Source: Clusia tigrina
Lineage: Eukaryota > Arthropoda > Insecta > Diptera > Clusiidae
Assembly (NCBI GenBank): GCA_920105625.2
Contig: OV050030.1
Location: forward strand, 345,340,977-345,404,976
Direction of reading: 5' to 3'
Length of the DNA stretch: 64,000 nt
Both the position numbers and the translations under genes were made by a program. Below the pieces are notes generated by a model. That model was not told the DNA's origin and made no database searches. It saw only the letters and a program-made list of their open reading frames with translations. This document shows, piece by piece, positions 32,035 through 43,013 of the stretch; within the stretch, counting starts at the first letter, position 1, and every line of letters begins with the position of its first letter.

Positions 32035-34480
32035 AACTTCATTTATATTTTTTACTTTAATGCCAATGGTATCCGCCAAAATAAATTGGAATTAGGAAAC
32101 GTTTTGTCTTCCAATAAAATTGATGTTATGCTTGTCTCGGAAACTCATCTTACAAACAAATTCCACTATACATCCCGGATTATAAGCTGATTATGACGAA
32201 TCATCCTGATGGGAATGCCTACGGTGAAATTCGTACATTAATAAGAAATAGAATAAAATAGTATTCAGGGTTACCAAAAAGACTACATACAAGCCACTAA
32301 TATAGGAATTCAATTTCTTGAGGAAAACATCATCCTAATTAATTTTTTTAAACTCTTGGGAAGAATTCGAGATATTAATGGGAAGCACACTTCCTGGGGT
32401 TCCAGGCAGATTAATCGCAAAGGCAAGCAAGTATTCCATACCCTTATGAATCGTCGCAACCAACTTGATTTCGTGTCCTCTGGCGAACCAATATATTGGC
32501 CTACAGATCCTCGAAAAATACCAGATCTCTTGACTTTGGGATTATAAAATGTATTAAAAAAAATTTATTTTTAGCGGAGTCATGCCTTGATTTATCTTCT
32601 GATCATTCACAAGTAATAATTAAACTATTTAAAAAAGCTATAGTTTACGAATCTAATTACTTAGCCTCCTCAATAACTAACTGGTTCAAATATCGAAAAT
32701 ATGTTAGGAATCATATAAATATTTCAACACGTCTAAAATGCGAAGACGAAATCGAAGCAGCCCTTCAAAATATAAAATCCGTTCTTAATTAATGCAACTC
32801 CTCCTTTCCCATCGCATGGTATCCGGAAAACTACCTTGGACACTGAAACCCCAGTCAATGAAAAAAGACGTTTCAGACGCCATTGGCAACAACACAGATC
32901 GCCTAAGACCATACAAAACTATGCTTTATATAAAAGACGTCTCAGTGAAGCTTAACACGCAGAGCTGGAAAGACAGTTAAAACCCTACTTGAAAAAATTA
33001 AGCCCTACAGAAAAGTCTTATTATTCATTGTGGAAAGTTAATTAAAACAAAGAAATTCCAAAGAAAAAATTCCAAGTCAGAACCACCACTTAGATTGAGT
33101 AATGTGAAATGGGCGAGCTCATTATCTGGAAAAAGCGTTTCAATCTAATCCTGGGACTAATGATTTCGCAATTCCACCTCTGGTCACCCAAAAAATGTTT
33201 AAACCAATTAAAGTTAAGGCAAAGGCATTAAAGTACACTGTGCAAAATCATTTCAACTTGAAATATCTCCACACTACGAGTCAATTACTGCTAAATTGGT
33301 AGCTGAGCTGTTTAAAGCTATATTTCGAATTGGCTATTTCCCTTCAGCTTGGAAGATATCATAGGTAATCATGATTCCGAAACCCTGAAAAGATAAAACA
33401 CAACCGGCGTTATACAGACCAATTAATATGCTGCTGATGCTAAAAAATATTAACAGATGTCGAAGAAAGTGGCATAATTCCACATCATCAATTTGGATTT
33501 CGCCAAAAACACAGTACAATAGAGCTGGTAAATCGCATCACCAGCGAAATAAGAAACGCTTTCGGGGATAAAAAGTACTGCTCGATATTTTTCCTTGATA
33601 TTACTCAGGCGTTTGATCGGGTCTAGCACGCTGGTCTCATATACAAAATCTGCAAATTCTTGCCTGCAAGCGTGCAACAGATACTAAAATCGTATTTGTA
33701 CATTCGCAAGTATAGAGTGAAATTTAAGGAGTTTATTACCCCTGACTTTAGCAATAAAGCTGGAGTCGCACAGGGAAGTCTACTCGGGCCGATTCTTTAC
33801 CTTGTGTTTAGTTCGGATTTACCCACAGGCAGTCGCCTTATGATGGCGATGTTTGCTAACGATACTGCCATTCTCAGCTGCCATAAAAATGCGAGAATTG
33901 CATCGAGCGATCTTAGTGAGGACTTAAAACTAATTGTGTCATGGCTGGTTAACTGGCGCATTCGCGTAAACGAAAAACAAAAGCTACAACGTCGCATTTA
34001 CTCTTCGTAAGGACAATTCCCCTAAGGTCCCATTAAATGACGTATCTTTTCTACAAGCTAACGAAGTAACCTACCTTGTGGTCCATCTCGTTCTTAGACT
34101 GACTTGGCGCAAGCACATCGAAGGAAAACTTACGCAAATGAAATTAAAAGCACAAGGGTACTAAACAAAAAATCAGGACTGCACCTAGAACAAAAATTTT
34201 ATTGTATAAGGCACTCATAAAGCTAATGTCGACGTATGGAGCCCAGCTGTGGGCAAATGCTACCACATCTAACAATGAATTAATACAGCGTGCACAATCG
34301 AAAATTCTCCGAAGTATTGTAAGCTCCCCCTAGTACATTAAAAACGACAACATCCAAAGCGATCTTAATATACCACTGGTAAGAACTGAGCTAAAAAAAT
34401 TAAAACTCCGACATCATCCCAATTACGTGGCAAGGCAATTATTTCAAACTAAAATACATACACGGTTATGTAGGCAAGAC
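32035..34480 (+). pseudogene. Jockey copy 2 ORF2
   Basis: Endonuclease is recognisable by VSETHLTNK near 32133, TSWGSRQINRKG near 32390 and DLSSDHSQV near 32592. Reverse transcriptase follows with AGVAQGSLLGPILYLVF near 33762 and a FANDTAIL box near 33850. The second catalytic Asp of the usual FADD is Asn here, which alone would abolish activity. The thumb ends near 34480. Confidence 0.78.
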
Positions 34481-34681
34481 TGAAATTATTTAATTGAATT
34501 GTTCTCACTAGTTTAACTTGTTATAATTAAATATTTAAATAATTTACTTTAGTTACTTAATAACTCCAATATACTGGTTACAGGTTAATATTGCTAATAG
34601 ATTTAAATAGTTATAGTTTGTCGTATTATAAGAGAATTCAATAAATAAACCAACTATTAATAAAGAAAACATACACCCAAG

Positions 34682-34780
34682 AAACCTTCTCAAGAAATTT
34701 GTGGGTATAGATCAATTAATCTTCTGTCATGTTTAGGGAAGATTCTGGAAAAATGCTCGCAAAACGACAAATGTAGTATA
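34682..34780 (+). pseudogene. I-clade LINE ORF2, segment 2
   Basis: This reads GYRSINLLSCLGKILEK of the reverse transcriptase palm, then meets the errantivirus LTR at 34781. The reading resumes at 52120. Confidence 0.75.
34777..34780. repeat. TATA target duplication, left (errantivirus)
   Basis: TATA directly precedes the LTR end at 34781 and is repeated at 52120-52123 after the other LTR. YRYR-type targets are usual for gypsy-group errantiviruses. Confidence 0.88.
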
Positions 34781-34883
34781 AATTATCGAATTAGCACTAT
34801 AAGCTAATTAAAAATGAACCGGAGTTATTTGAGCGCTATGCGCAGTTGGTTTATTTTATGAGCTGGTTAGAACTAACTTAAAA
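34781..34883 (-). repeat. errantivirus 3' LTR, distal piece
   Basis: Aligns with 51774-51878 of the intact 5' LTR (shared block ATTAAAAATGAACCGGAGTT). The remainder of this LTR is at 42766-42994, displaced by repeat A2. Confidence 0.9.
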
Positions 34884-34990
34884 CGAGTACAGTAGTCTGA
34901 AGTCGGGTTAGAACGACTTCGAAATACCATTTACCTTTGCGTGCGAGTTCAACAATGAGGATGTTTTCTTCATAAATCATCATTAGGAGC

Positions 34991-34999
34991 ATATTCACG
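34991..34999. repeat. 9-bp target duplication, left (Jockey copy 3)
   Basis: ATATTCACG, repeated exactly at 40703-40711; the repeat A2 sequence is continuous when the insert is removed. Confidence 0.88.
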
Positions 35000-35119
35000 A
35001 AAAAATTAGTCACACCCACACCAATAAAACTAATAAACACGCAGAAGCGAAACAGCATTGCTCTTTGCACAACAAAAAAAATAAGCACAGATTCTCAAGC
35101 AGACTCGGCTGCGCTAAAT

Positions 35120-36413
35120 ATGCCAGCAAACTTTCAGCTCTCTTGGAGTGGACAATGTGCCTCTCCAAATTCAACAGCATCTCCTGCAACACAAATCAAA
35201 AATAACAAAGGTTCTGCTGTGAGTATATATAAGCAACAACAACTTACCAATGTTGCAAATAAAACTATAGAAATACAGTGTGAAAAACCAAACATAAGGA
35301 CACAAACAGGTATTTAGCGATACATAACAAACAAAAAACTTGTTAAAAATAATACAGATACCCTAAACAACAACCGTTTTGCTCTATTAAGCGATAGTGC
35401 AGAGTCTGAACCAACTAAGAGTATTGCATTCAAACCACCACCAATTTACTTGCGGGAACGCAGTTCCAACTTATTAATAGACAGTGTTGCCAGCTTAATT
35501 GGTAAAAATAATTTTCATGTGGTCCTGCTGTTGAAGGGTAAAATACAAGAAACAAAAATTCAAATTTATTTGGAAAAAAACTATCGCGCAGTTTTTTCTT
35601 TCCTTGAAAATTAAAAAAAAATTACTACACTTATCGGATCAAGAGTAGCAAAGGGTTGACAGTTGTTATTAAAGGTATAGAACCTGAAGTAGACCCTATA
35701 GAACTAAAATATGCACTCCAAGAGACTGGATTCACAGCAGAATCTGTATTTAATATAAGGAATAGGGAAAAAATTCCGCAACCACTCTTCAAAATAGAAC
35801 TAGAACCAGGGAATATTAAATTAAAACAAAATGAAACCCACCCCATTTACAACTTACGATATTTGATGCATCGTAGAATAATAGTCGAGGAGCCTCACAA
35901 ACGAAAAGGCCCAATACAATGCACAAACTGCCAAGAGTATGGGCATTCGAAACCGTACTGCACCCTACGTACTGTATGCGTTGCGTGTGGCGACTTCCAT
36001 CCATCAAAGGAATGCAAGCTGAACAAAAGTGAGAAGGATTCAAAAAAATGCAGCAATTGTGGGGGAATCATACTGCTAACTACAGAGGCTGCCCGATATA
36101 TACACAATTAAAAACCAGTATGAACCAAACTGCTAAGACAGTTCGAACCCAAAAATATAGTGCTATACCTACCAACACACACCATATTGGAAGCACCACC
36201 GAAAACATCTCTTCATCCACTAGCTATGCGAATGTACTGAAAACTGGCGTTTCTGATAAACCGAGTCACCCTATGCAACCTAAAAATTTAGAAACGTTAA
36301 TATTTAACTTGTCTCAGTGTATTACTAACTTCATGTCCTCGATGCAATCTATGATTCAAGAGCTTGTACATAACCAACACTTACTTATGAAAACTCTACT
36401 TTCACAAAAATGA
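35120..36413 (+). pseudogene. Jockey copy 3 ORF1 (zinc-knuckle RNA-binding protein)
   Basis: The start is taken at ATG 35120 (MPANFQLSWSGQCASP), matching the N-terminus of copy 2. A stop at 35315 and another near 35613 interrupt the first half. From 35656 a long frame carries the central domain (IEPEVDPIELKYALQETGF) and zinc knuckles CTNCQEYGHSKPYC and CVACGDFHPSKEC, plus a third, CSNCGG, that continues in another frame as NHTANYRGC. A Met/Gln-rich C-terminus ends at TGA 36411-36413. The protein would coat element RNA. Confidence 0.85.
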
Positions 36414-37157
36414 ATGTTCTAAAAATATGTCACTGGAATGCTAACGGTATTAACCAACACAAAATTGAATTAAAAAATTTTCTAGACAGTAATAGCATAG
36501 ACATCATGCTAATCTAAGAAACACATTTAACTGTAAAATATAACTTCAAACTAACAGGCTATAATTTTTACTCAACAAACCACCCACAAGGAAAAGGTTA
36601 TGGTGGTACGGGAATTCTAATTAAGGCTCGATTAAAGCATTACTTCCTGGAATCCTAAGCAAAAAAAACATCCATTCTACTTCCATCTCTTTACAGTGTT
36701 GGGGTGAGCCAATAGTAATTTCATCAGTCTATTGTCCTCCTAGGTTTCCTATTTCCACAACCGATTTTGTTTCTTTCATTAAATCGCTCGGTAACAAATT
36801 TCTCTCTGCCAGAGACTTCAATTCTAAACATACCTACCCCAGTTCACGGTTAATCAACCCTAAAGGGAAGCAATTGTTTAATGCGCTGATAGACTCTCGG
36901 AATGGTCTAGACTTTGTATCATCCGGAAAACCTACATACTGGCCAACTGATCAGAGGAAAATTCATGATCTTATTGACTTTGGCATAACTAAAAATATTG
37001 AAAGGTGTTTCTTGGAAACCGAGCCCTTTTTCGACTTATCATCCGATCACTCACCGGTGATTATATATTTAAAAAAAAGACCAGAGTTCATTGAAAAATA
37101 AATAAAACTGACCTCCAAGAAAACAAACTGGCTCAAATATCGCAAATATATTAGTAC

Positions 37158-37161
37158 CCAC
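37158..37161. repeat. 4-bp target duplication, left (solo LTR)
   Basis: CCAC, with CTAC at 38587-38590 after the LTR. Removing the LTR plus the right copy restores the Jockey ORF2 frame, so I read CTAC as a mutated copy. Confidence 0.6.
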
Positions 37162-37992
37162 TGTAAGAACTAAAATCTTCTGTGGGAAATTTTGGCCCAC
37201 ACTACAGGTGACAGAGTCGCTGCGAAACTATATACACACAAACATCATGAATAACAGACCCGAATAATTGCATCGAGGAAACGCCCACAATGCAACCGAA
37301 GCAACTGCAGTGAAAACTTAACGAAAAAAACTACAAACGTTGTAACCAATTAGCGCGGCCGTGGCAGGAGCACAGATCAGCAGCAGCATATTAGACCAGT
37401 TGGAATAATAGCAATTACAACAAAAGCGACCACCACAGCCAACGATCTTGCCAACCAGCGCTACGCTTGCGAAGAGAGGAAAAACACCGCGACTAAGAAT
37501 ACAACAAATACACGCAGGACAAGAGAAGGTGAGTGCACGAACTCAAGCGGTGGAATTTTCCGAGTGCGCTCGCTCGGTAATTTTACACTAACAACACGAA
37601 GAAACGAGAGCAAAGCACAAGAGGGACAACGACAGAGCGACCACCACGCCAACGACCAGCAAGTACAAAGCAAAAGGAGGAATGCAAATGAAATGCTGGT
37701 TGCCAGTTAAATTGAACATAAAATATTGAACAACAACAACACTACAGGATTCCGGACAGCGCTGCTTGCAGCCAACAATACTGCAGGCCAACCAGGGACC
37801 GCTGGAGTGAAGTGGCTGACCGTCAGAAGTTGAAGGTGGCCCAAGGGCAAAATACTGCAACAACAACAAGCCTGACTGCAACAACAACAAGCCTGGCCAC
37901 AACAACAACAAGCGAGGCCGGCCAAACGGAAGTAAAGTTACACAATGGTGGCCCGTCAATAACAACATGTGTCAGCCGCTGCAACCTGCGAC

Positions 37993-38000
37993 TATATAAA
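37993..38000 (+). promoter_or_regulatory. TATA box of the solo LTR
   Basis: TATATAAA in an otherwise GC-balanced stretch, about 90 bp upstream of the hairpin array. It is consistent with a U3 promoter whose transcript would begin around 38025. Confidence 0.5.
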
Positions 38001-38090
38001 CCACGTAGCCCAAGCAGTAGGTCTCTTGGTCGATGAATTCCTGACTAGCAACAGATCTACGCCATACAAAATACAATACGAACACAGAAA

Positions 38091-38345
38091 GCTTAGCGAG
38101 AACAGCTGGTTTTTTAATCGTTTTCTCGCTAAGCCATACACAGACAGAGACTATAGGGATTCAGTGAGAGCCTCTGGTTTTTAATCGTTCTCCCACTGAA
38201 TCACTGAGACACATACGCCACCGAGACTTAGGGACTTAGAGGGAACCTCTGGTTTTTTAATCGTTTTCCCACTAAGTCATACGCCGTACAGAGACAATAG
38301 GAACTCAGTGAGAGCTTCTGGTTTTTAATCGTTCTCCCACTGAGT
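38091..38345 (+). repeat. array of four hairpins with covarying stems and a shared loop
   Basis: Stems are 38091-38102/38123-38134 (12 of 12 paired), 38158-38170/38190-38202 (12 of 13), 38233-38245/38266-38278 (12 of 13) and 38303-38314/38334-38345 (11 of 12). The 19-20-nt loops all contain CTGGTTTTTTAATCGTT or a one-T-shorter form. The stem sequences differ between units but stay paired. The spacing of units is 67, 75 and 70 bp. Confidence 0.9.
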
Positions 38346-38482
38346 CACAGAGACACACACTTACCGAGACGTAGAGACATGAAAACAAATACACATTGAA
38401 TAAGTTCTTTATACAAACATAGAGTTAAGGAAGTAGAATTGTTTCGAGCAAGGACTAACAAGAGTCCATAATCAATATTCTA

Positions 38483-38488
38483 AATAAA
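38483..38488 (+). terminator. polyadenylation signal of the solo LTR
   Basis: AATAAA, about 100 bp before the LTR end; a second AATAAA follows near 38496. Confidence 0.45.
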
Positions 38489-40711
38489 TACACTGAAATA
38501 AATTTACCCGCAGGATTTTTATATTTTTCTGTATACGACCCCTGGAGCCGCTGAGTTTTACCCCAGCTATAAAAAGAGTCGTTACACTACGTGTGCGTTA
38601 AAACAAAACTTAAGAGTGGAGAGGACATTGAATCAGCGACGCAGGCTCTTGGATCAATAATAAAAGCAGCTGCTGTTAGTGCCACGCCCGCACAAAACTC
38701 AACTAAAACTAACGCGAGACATACTACGTCGCACTATGTAGAATGCCTCGTTAGAGAAAAGAGGAGATTAAGGCGTGAATGGCAAAAATACAGGTCGCCA
38801 GCACTAAGAGTAAAATTAAAATCATTACAAAATCAGCTGAAAAACACTCTACGGGAGGAAAAGGAAGAAAACCTTAATAACTACCTTGAAGATTTGGCTT
38901 CTCTCAAAGTCAACAATTAGTCACTCTGGAGAGCGACAAGAATGGTTAAAACACCGAAGGATAGTGAATCGCTTCTAAGACAAAGCGATGGAACTTGGGC
39001 AAAAATAGAAGAAGAAAAAGGCAGCTTCTTTGCAGCACATCTGAGGTCAGTATTTCAACCTAACCCGCCGACCTGCAACAACAATAGCATACAGAACTTT
39101 TCAATTACGAAGTCAGCAGTACTAATTCATTTCAAACCAAAGGAAGTTATACGCCTATGTACAACGAGTCTAAACCCAAAAAAGGCACCTGCTTGTGACT
39201 TAATTACCAATAAAATGGTAAGTGAATTGCCGCAATTAGCTCTAATACATCTCACACACATTTTTAACGCAATACTCCGTCTGGGCTACTTCCCTACAAC
39301 ATGGAAAACATCGGAAATAATAATGATTCCAAAACCCGGAAAAGACCCTACTCAGGTAACTTCTTATCGGCCCATAAGTCTCCTGACAACGCTCTCTAAA
39401 ATGCTCGAACGCTTATTGCTGGAAAAATTAGCACCAAAGCTCAATTTAATCATTCCTCACCACCAATTTGCTTTCCGCAAACATCATGGAACAATTGAAC
39501 AGGTGCACCGTATTGCCTCTGAAATAAGGCGAGCATTTGAACAGAAGAAGTACTGCTCCGGAATATTCGTAGACGTCGCACAAGCCTTTGACAAAGTCTG
39601 ACACGAAGGACTCATATATAAAATTAAAAAACTTTTGCCAAAAAGTTCGCATAAGATACTGGAGTCATATTTAACAAATCGCAAATTTAGGGTTAAATAT
39701 AAAGAATTTGTAACGCCAGACTTTTAAATTATGGCTGGAGTACCACAAGGTAGTGTGCTTGGACCTATGCTTTACACTCTGTACACTTCCGATCCGCCAA
39801 CGGATGAAAAGCTCGTTACCTCGACTTTCGCTGACGACACAGCTATCATGAGCTCTGACCTAAATCCACGGATAGCCTCCCGGGATATAGAGGAACACCT
39901 TAAAAAAATAGAAAGTTGGCTAGCAGATTGGCGCATCAAAGTAAATGAGCAAAAAAGTGTACATGTGACATTTACTCTTAAGCCCAGTTCTTGTCCGGCA
40001 GTCTCCTTAAATGGCATTGTAATCCCGCAAGCAACAGAGGTTAAATACTTAGGAGTGCATTTTGACCGACGGCTCACTTGGAAAAAACATATAGAATCCA
40101 AGAAAATGGAAATGAAACTCAAGGCAAGTTCCTTGTATTGGTTTACCAACCGAAAATCAAAACTGCGATTAGAGTATAAAGTACTTATATACAAGGCTGT
40201 AATTAAACCGATTTGGACTTATGGTATTCAGATATGGGGCACTACTTGTGCATCAAACTTGCAAATAATTCAAAGGGCTCAATCGAAAATTCTGAGAACG
40301 ATAAGCGGCGCTCCATGGTTCGTCAGAAACGAAAATATTCACCGCGACCTTAATATAGCACCCGTTGAAGAAGAACTAGCAGTTTTAAAAACAAAATATC
40401 AAACCAAACTCCAGTGTCATCCTAACGAACTAGCAAGGAATCTGCTTCACAGGATGCATACATCTCGTCTTAAAGGGCCACTTTTTTAAAAATAGAGTTT
40501 CTTTATACATATTTATATTTTTATTTTTATTTTTTCTACATAATTTACATAATACTTGAACTAAAATTGCTCTAAGCACTGGCGTGGAGCATCAATTTAT
40601 TTATTAGTTGTAAGCTTTGTAAAATTATTGTTGGTTTCGATTGAAAAGATGCAATAAATAAATCCATGTTGAATTAAAAAAAAATAAAAAATATATATAT
40701 ATATATTCACG

Positions 40712-41682
40712 GTAATTTTTGGTAGGGTACCTTGAAATGATTATATCAACCCCATTTCTTGTGTATGGCTTTCTAGTGACAATATAACTACTAATATAAA
40801 AGTTTGTCAAAAAATATTGTGTAGGTCGAAAGTTATAATGATATGTCAATAGTGGGAGTAGCTGTAAAAATAACACGCCCATTTTTTGTGTAGTGTTTAA
40901 TGCTACTACCCGAAACCTTCCTGTGAAACTTCGTTGAAAAATCTTTAATAGAAACACTTTAATAGACACACGCAGTATCAATAATCTGCCCATATTTGGA
41001 ACGCATGCTAGTACAGACCCAGTGTATACATATAGCAAATTTTTTTCATATATCATCACCAGAAGCATAGATAGGGTAATTGTCTTTAAGTGGGGTCCCC
41101 AAAGTTCATTATATGGGTAGGAGGCGTATCCTTCCTCTGATCAACACCGATCGATCGATCGTGTATATGGCTTTGTAGGGTCCATATACGTACTAATATA
41201 AAATTTCGTCGAAAAATATTGTATAGGTCGCAAGTTATACTAATATGTAAATAGTGGGAGTGGCTGTAGAAATAACACAACCATTTTTTGTGTGGTGTTT
41301 AATGTTAGTACCCGCAACCTTCCTGTGAAACTTTATTGATAAATCTTTAATAGGAACACAGTAATGATTTTTGGCTAATTGTGGGCGTGGCAGGTGTATT
41401 ATGATTTCCATATTCTGCACACACACTATTATGGATCCCATGTATGTTTCTCCCAATTTTTATTCCGCTGGCATCAATACGAGCATAGCTAGGTTAATTG
41501 TAATTTTAGACCCGAAAGTTCCTTATATCAAAAGTGGGCGTGTCTTTTCTCTGATCAGCCCCATTTGTTGCAGATAGCTTTATAATGTCCACATGTTCCT
41601 TCCCGTAAAATTTCGTCCTTAAATCTCTACCAGATCTTAAATTATTAATATTTGTTAATAGTGGGCGTGGCAGTTAATATTT
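40712..41682 (+). repeat. repeat A2, middle piece
   Basis: Contains several GTGGGCGTGGC-like modules and the block AAATCATTACTGTG (as its inverse) shared with A1, A3 and A4. It holds no functional reading frame; short minus-strand frames recur in every copy simply because the copies are similar. Confidence 0.8.
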
Positions 41683-42589
41683 GAGCTATCTTGGAACATT
41701 GTACAAGAGACATAGTTTAACGATCTCCGCTGTGTGCTTTGGATCGTTATCCTGATGGAACCAAAACGTCGTTTATAAGTTAAGATTCACTGCACTCAGT
41801 TTTAAATTTGTCTTTAAAATGTTTAAATATCCCCATTTATTCATTATGGATTCAATAAATGCCAGCTGACCCACACCACTAGCCGCCATGCAACCCCACA
41901 CCATAATTCCACCACCACCGTGTTTGACTGTACCAACTAGACTTTGTTTCTCAAGCGCAGTTCCTGATTTGCGCCACACAATTTGGCGGCCTTTTATACC
42001 GAATATGCAAAATTTACTTTAGTCCGAAAATATGACTCGTTTCCAAAATTCTGAAGGTTTATTTATGTAGGCATGAGCAAATTCAATGCGCTTTCGTCTA
42101 TTCATAAGCGAAGTGTACGGTTTTCTTCGAGCGACTCTACCATGATATCCAGCTTTACGTAAAGTTTTCCTAGCAGTTTCGGCACAAATGTTTTTTTAAA
42201 CATTTGACTTATGTTGTCCACAATTTTTAAAGATGTCATACGAGGGTTAACCCTTGCCATATTGACTACTTTGCGCTTTTCACGGACTGATAATATTTTT
42301 GAACGCCCAGATCGCGGCTTACGAGCTGGACAGAGGAATATGTTCTTCCAATATTTTGGCCAATTTTTCGGAAGCTTTTCCATCTTTCCACAATTTTATA
42401 ATTATTTTTGTTTCACACACACTAAGTTCTTTTCCTTTGGTTTCCATATTTCAAAATTATAATAAAATCACTACTAAGCCACTTAAACTATCAATAATAA
42501 TTAGAAGGAATGGAAAGTGAGCAAAAAATGTAAATACTTTTTAAAAAGTAATGGTATTATCAAAACAAACAAACTGAACGCAGACTTTG
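41683..42589 (-). mobile_element. Tc1-like transposon relic in repeat A2
   Basis: The repeat alignment with A4 stops near 41682 (after GGCAGTTAATATT) and resumes near 42590 with CACAGACGGAC. The insert encodes a Tc1-type transposase on the minus strand. Terminal inverted repeats were not recognised, so the limits are set by the flanking repeat and are approximate. Confidence 0.72.
41700..42450 (-). pseudogene. Tc1-like transposase, broken
   Basis: Starting near 42446 on the minus strand it reads METKGKELSVCETKIIIKLW, a Tc1-type N-terminus. In other frames follow an RKPRSGRSKILSVREKR linker, SLKIVDN, and a segment with GGGGIMVWGCMAASGVG, the conserved Tc1 block before the second Asp. At about 41740-41700 HQDNDPKHTAEIVK includes the second catalytic Asp. 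The C-terminus with the last acidic residue is absent. Confidence 0.8.
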
Positions 42590-42765
42590 TGGCAGCCACA
42601 GACGGACAGACGGACGGACAAAATAAAAAATGCTTAGAAAAATTCTGATCATATCTGTATACGATATGTCCATACCTACCACGCCTCCTTCTCGAAATTG
42701 CAACCCCTCTCAAAAGCACAAAATTAGTATACCCTATTTAACTTTTTTAAAGGTAAAGGGTATTA

Positions 42766-42994
42766 TTATTTCCTACCTATCTGGTTGTCCCTATGCTTGG
42801 CACAATTTCGTTGACGTTGTTGTTGTTGCTGCAGTACCTGCCGGCAAGTGTGCAGTTTTGTTGTTGTAGCGCTTGCCGGTAAGCCTGGAGTTTTTCGGTA
42901 TGGGCTGACGCGGACAGTTCTCGCGCTTATTGAATGGCGTGGTGAAATTCCCAGAACCGCTAGGCCAGCGTTTATTCCGTGGCATGTGTTAACT
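42766..42994 (-). repeat. errantivirus 3' LTR, proximal piece
   Basis: Aligns with 51879-52119 of the 5' LTR and ends, on the minus strand, with the same AGTTAACACATGCCACGG start. It directly follows the polypurine tract. Confidence 0.9.
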
Positions 42995-43013
42995 GACCCC
43001 CCCCCCCCCCACT
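42995..43013 (-). promoter_or_regulatory. errantivirus polypurine tract
   Basis: The minus strand reads AGAGTGGGGGGGGGGGGGG then TC immediately before the LTR start, where plus-strand priming would occur. Confidence 0.85.

Larger units (their letters stand above)
30483..34681 (+). mobile_element. Jockey-clade LINE, copy 2 (nearly full length, decayed)
   Basis: It contains a leader, ORF1 and ORF2 in the Jockey arrangement and interrupts the I-clade LINE exactly where its reading resumes after 34682. The 3' end is AT-rich with AATAAATAAACC and AATAAAGAAAAC, without a clean poly(A). It is the most mutated Jockey copy here, with many stops in every domain. Confidence 0.8.
37162..38586 (+). mobile_element. 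1,425-bp solo LTR (Ty3/gypsy-type, unusually long)
   Basis: The insert begins TGTAAGAAC and ends GTCGTTACA, that is TGT...ACA ends, and sits in Jockey ORF2 with a probable 4-bp duplication. No coding domains are seen, as expected of a solo LTR left after recombination. CAA-rich runs lie near 37730-37915. A TATA box at 37993 and AATAAA at 38483 suggest where transcription would start and end. Between them lies an array of four hairpins. Long LTRs of this sort occur in Osvaldo- and Ulysses-type elements, but family membership is not shown. Confidence 0.75.
36410..40489 (+). pseudogene. Jockey copy 3 ORF2 (endonuclease and reverse transcriptase)
   Basis: ATG at 36410 overlaps the ORF1 stop as ATGA. 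Endonuclease reads KICHWNANGINQHKIELK, then a stop replaces Ser in the LI(S)ETH motif near 36516. DLSSDHSPVII at about 37037 ends the endonuclease. The solo LTR interrupts at 37162. From 38591 the frame continues to reverse transcriptase: KPGKDPTQVTSYRPISLL, then HHQFAFRKHHGT, DVAQAFDKV, a stop at 39599, MAGVPQGSVLGPML, and FADDTAIM near 39828. The thumb runs to 40489. Confidence 0.87.
35000..40702 (+). mobile_element. Jockey-clade LINE, copy 3 (full length, interrupted by a solo LTR)
   Basis: It is bounded by an exact 9-bp duplication and ends in an A-rich and then TA-rich tail (40672-40702). After subtracting the LTR insert, the length is about 4.27 kb. It carries leader, ORF1, ORF2 and a short 3' untranslated region. 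This is the best preserved Jockey in the window: both ends are present and reverse transcriptase keeps its FADD box, but several stops remain. Confidence 0.92.
34884..42765 (+). repeat. GTGGGCGTGGC-family repeat, copy A2 (with nested Jockey and Tc1)
   Basis: The three own-sequence pieces are 34884-34990, 40712-41682 and about 42590-42765. It starts CGAGTACAGTAG, has a GAAGTCG...CGACTTC hairpin near its left end, and ends near GGTAAAGGGTAT, which is the inverse of ATACCCTTTACC-type sequence close to its start. The middle has repeated GTGGGCGTGGC modules of about 250-300 bp and a run of CAGACGGACGGACA near the right end. It lies inside the errantivirus LTR. Comparison with the intact LTR shows a precise insertion without an obvious target duplication. 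Confidence 0.82.

Noticed and set aside
37588..37968. Leu-rich minus-strand frame (126 codons) that looks like a membrane protein
   Set aside because: It is the reverse complement of CAA-repeat DNA in the solo LTR, which always translates as poly-Leu on that strand.
38091..38345. CRISPR-like array (spaced repeats with palindromes)
   Set aside because: The units diverge in the palindromes, number only four, lie in a eukaryotic LTR, and have no unique spacers or cas genes.
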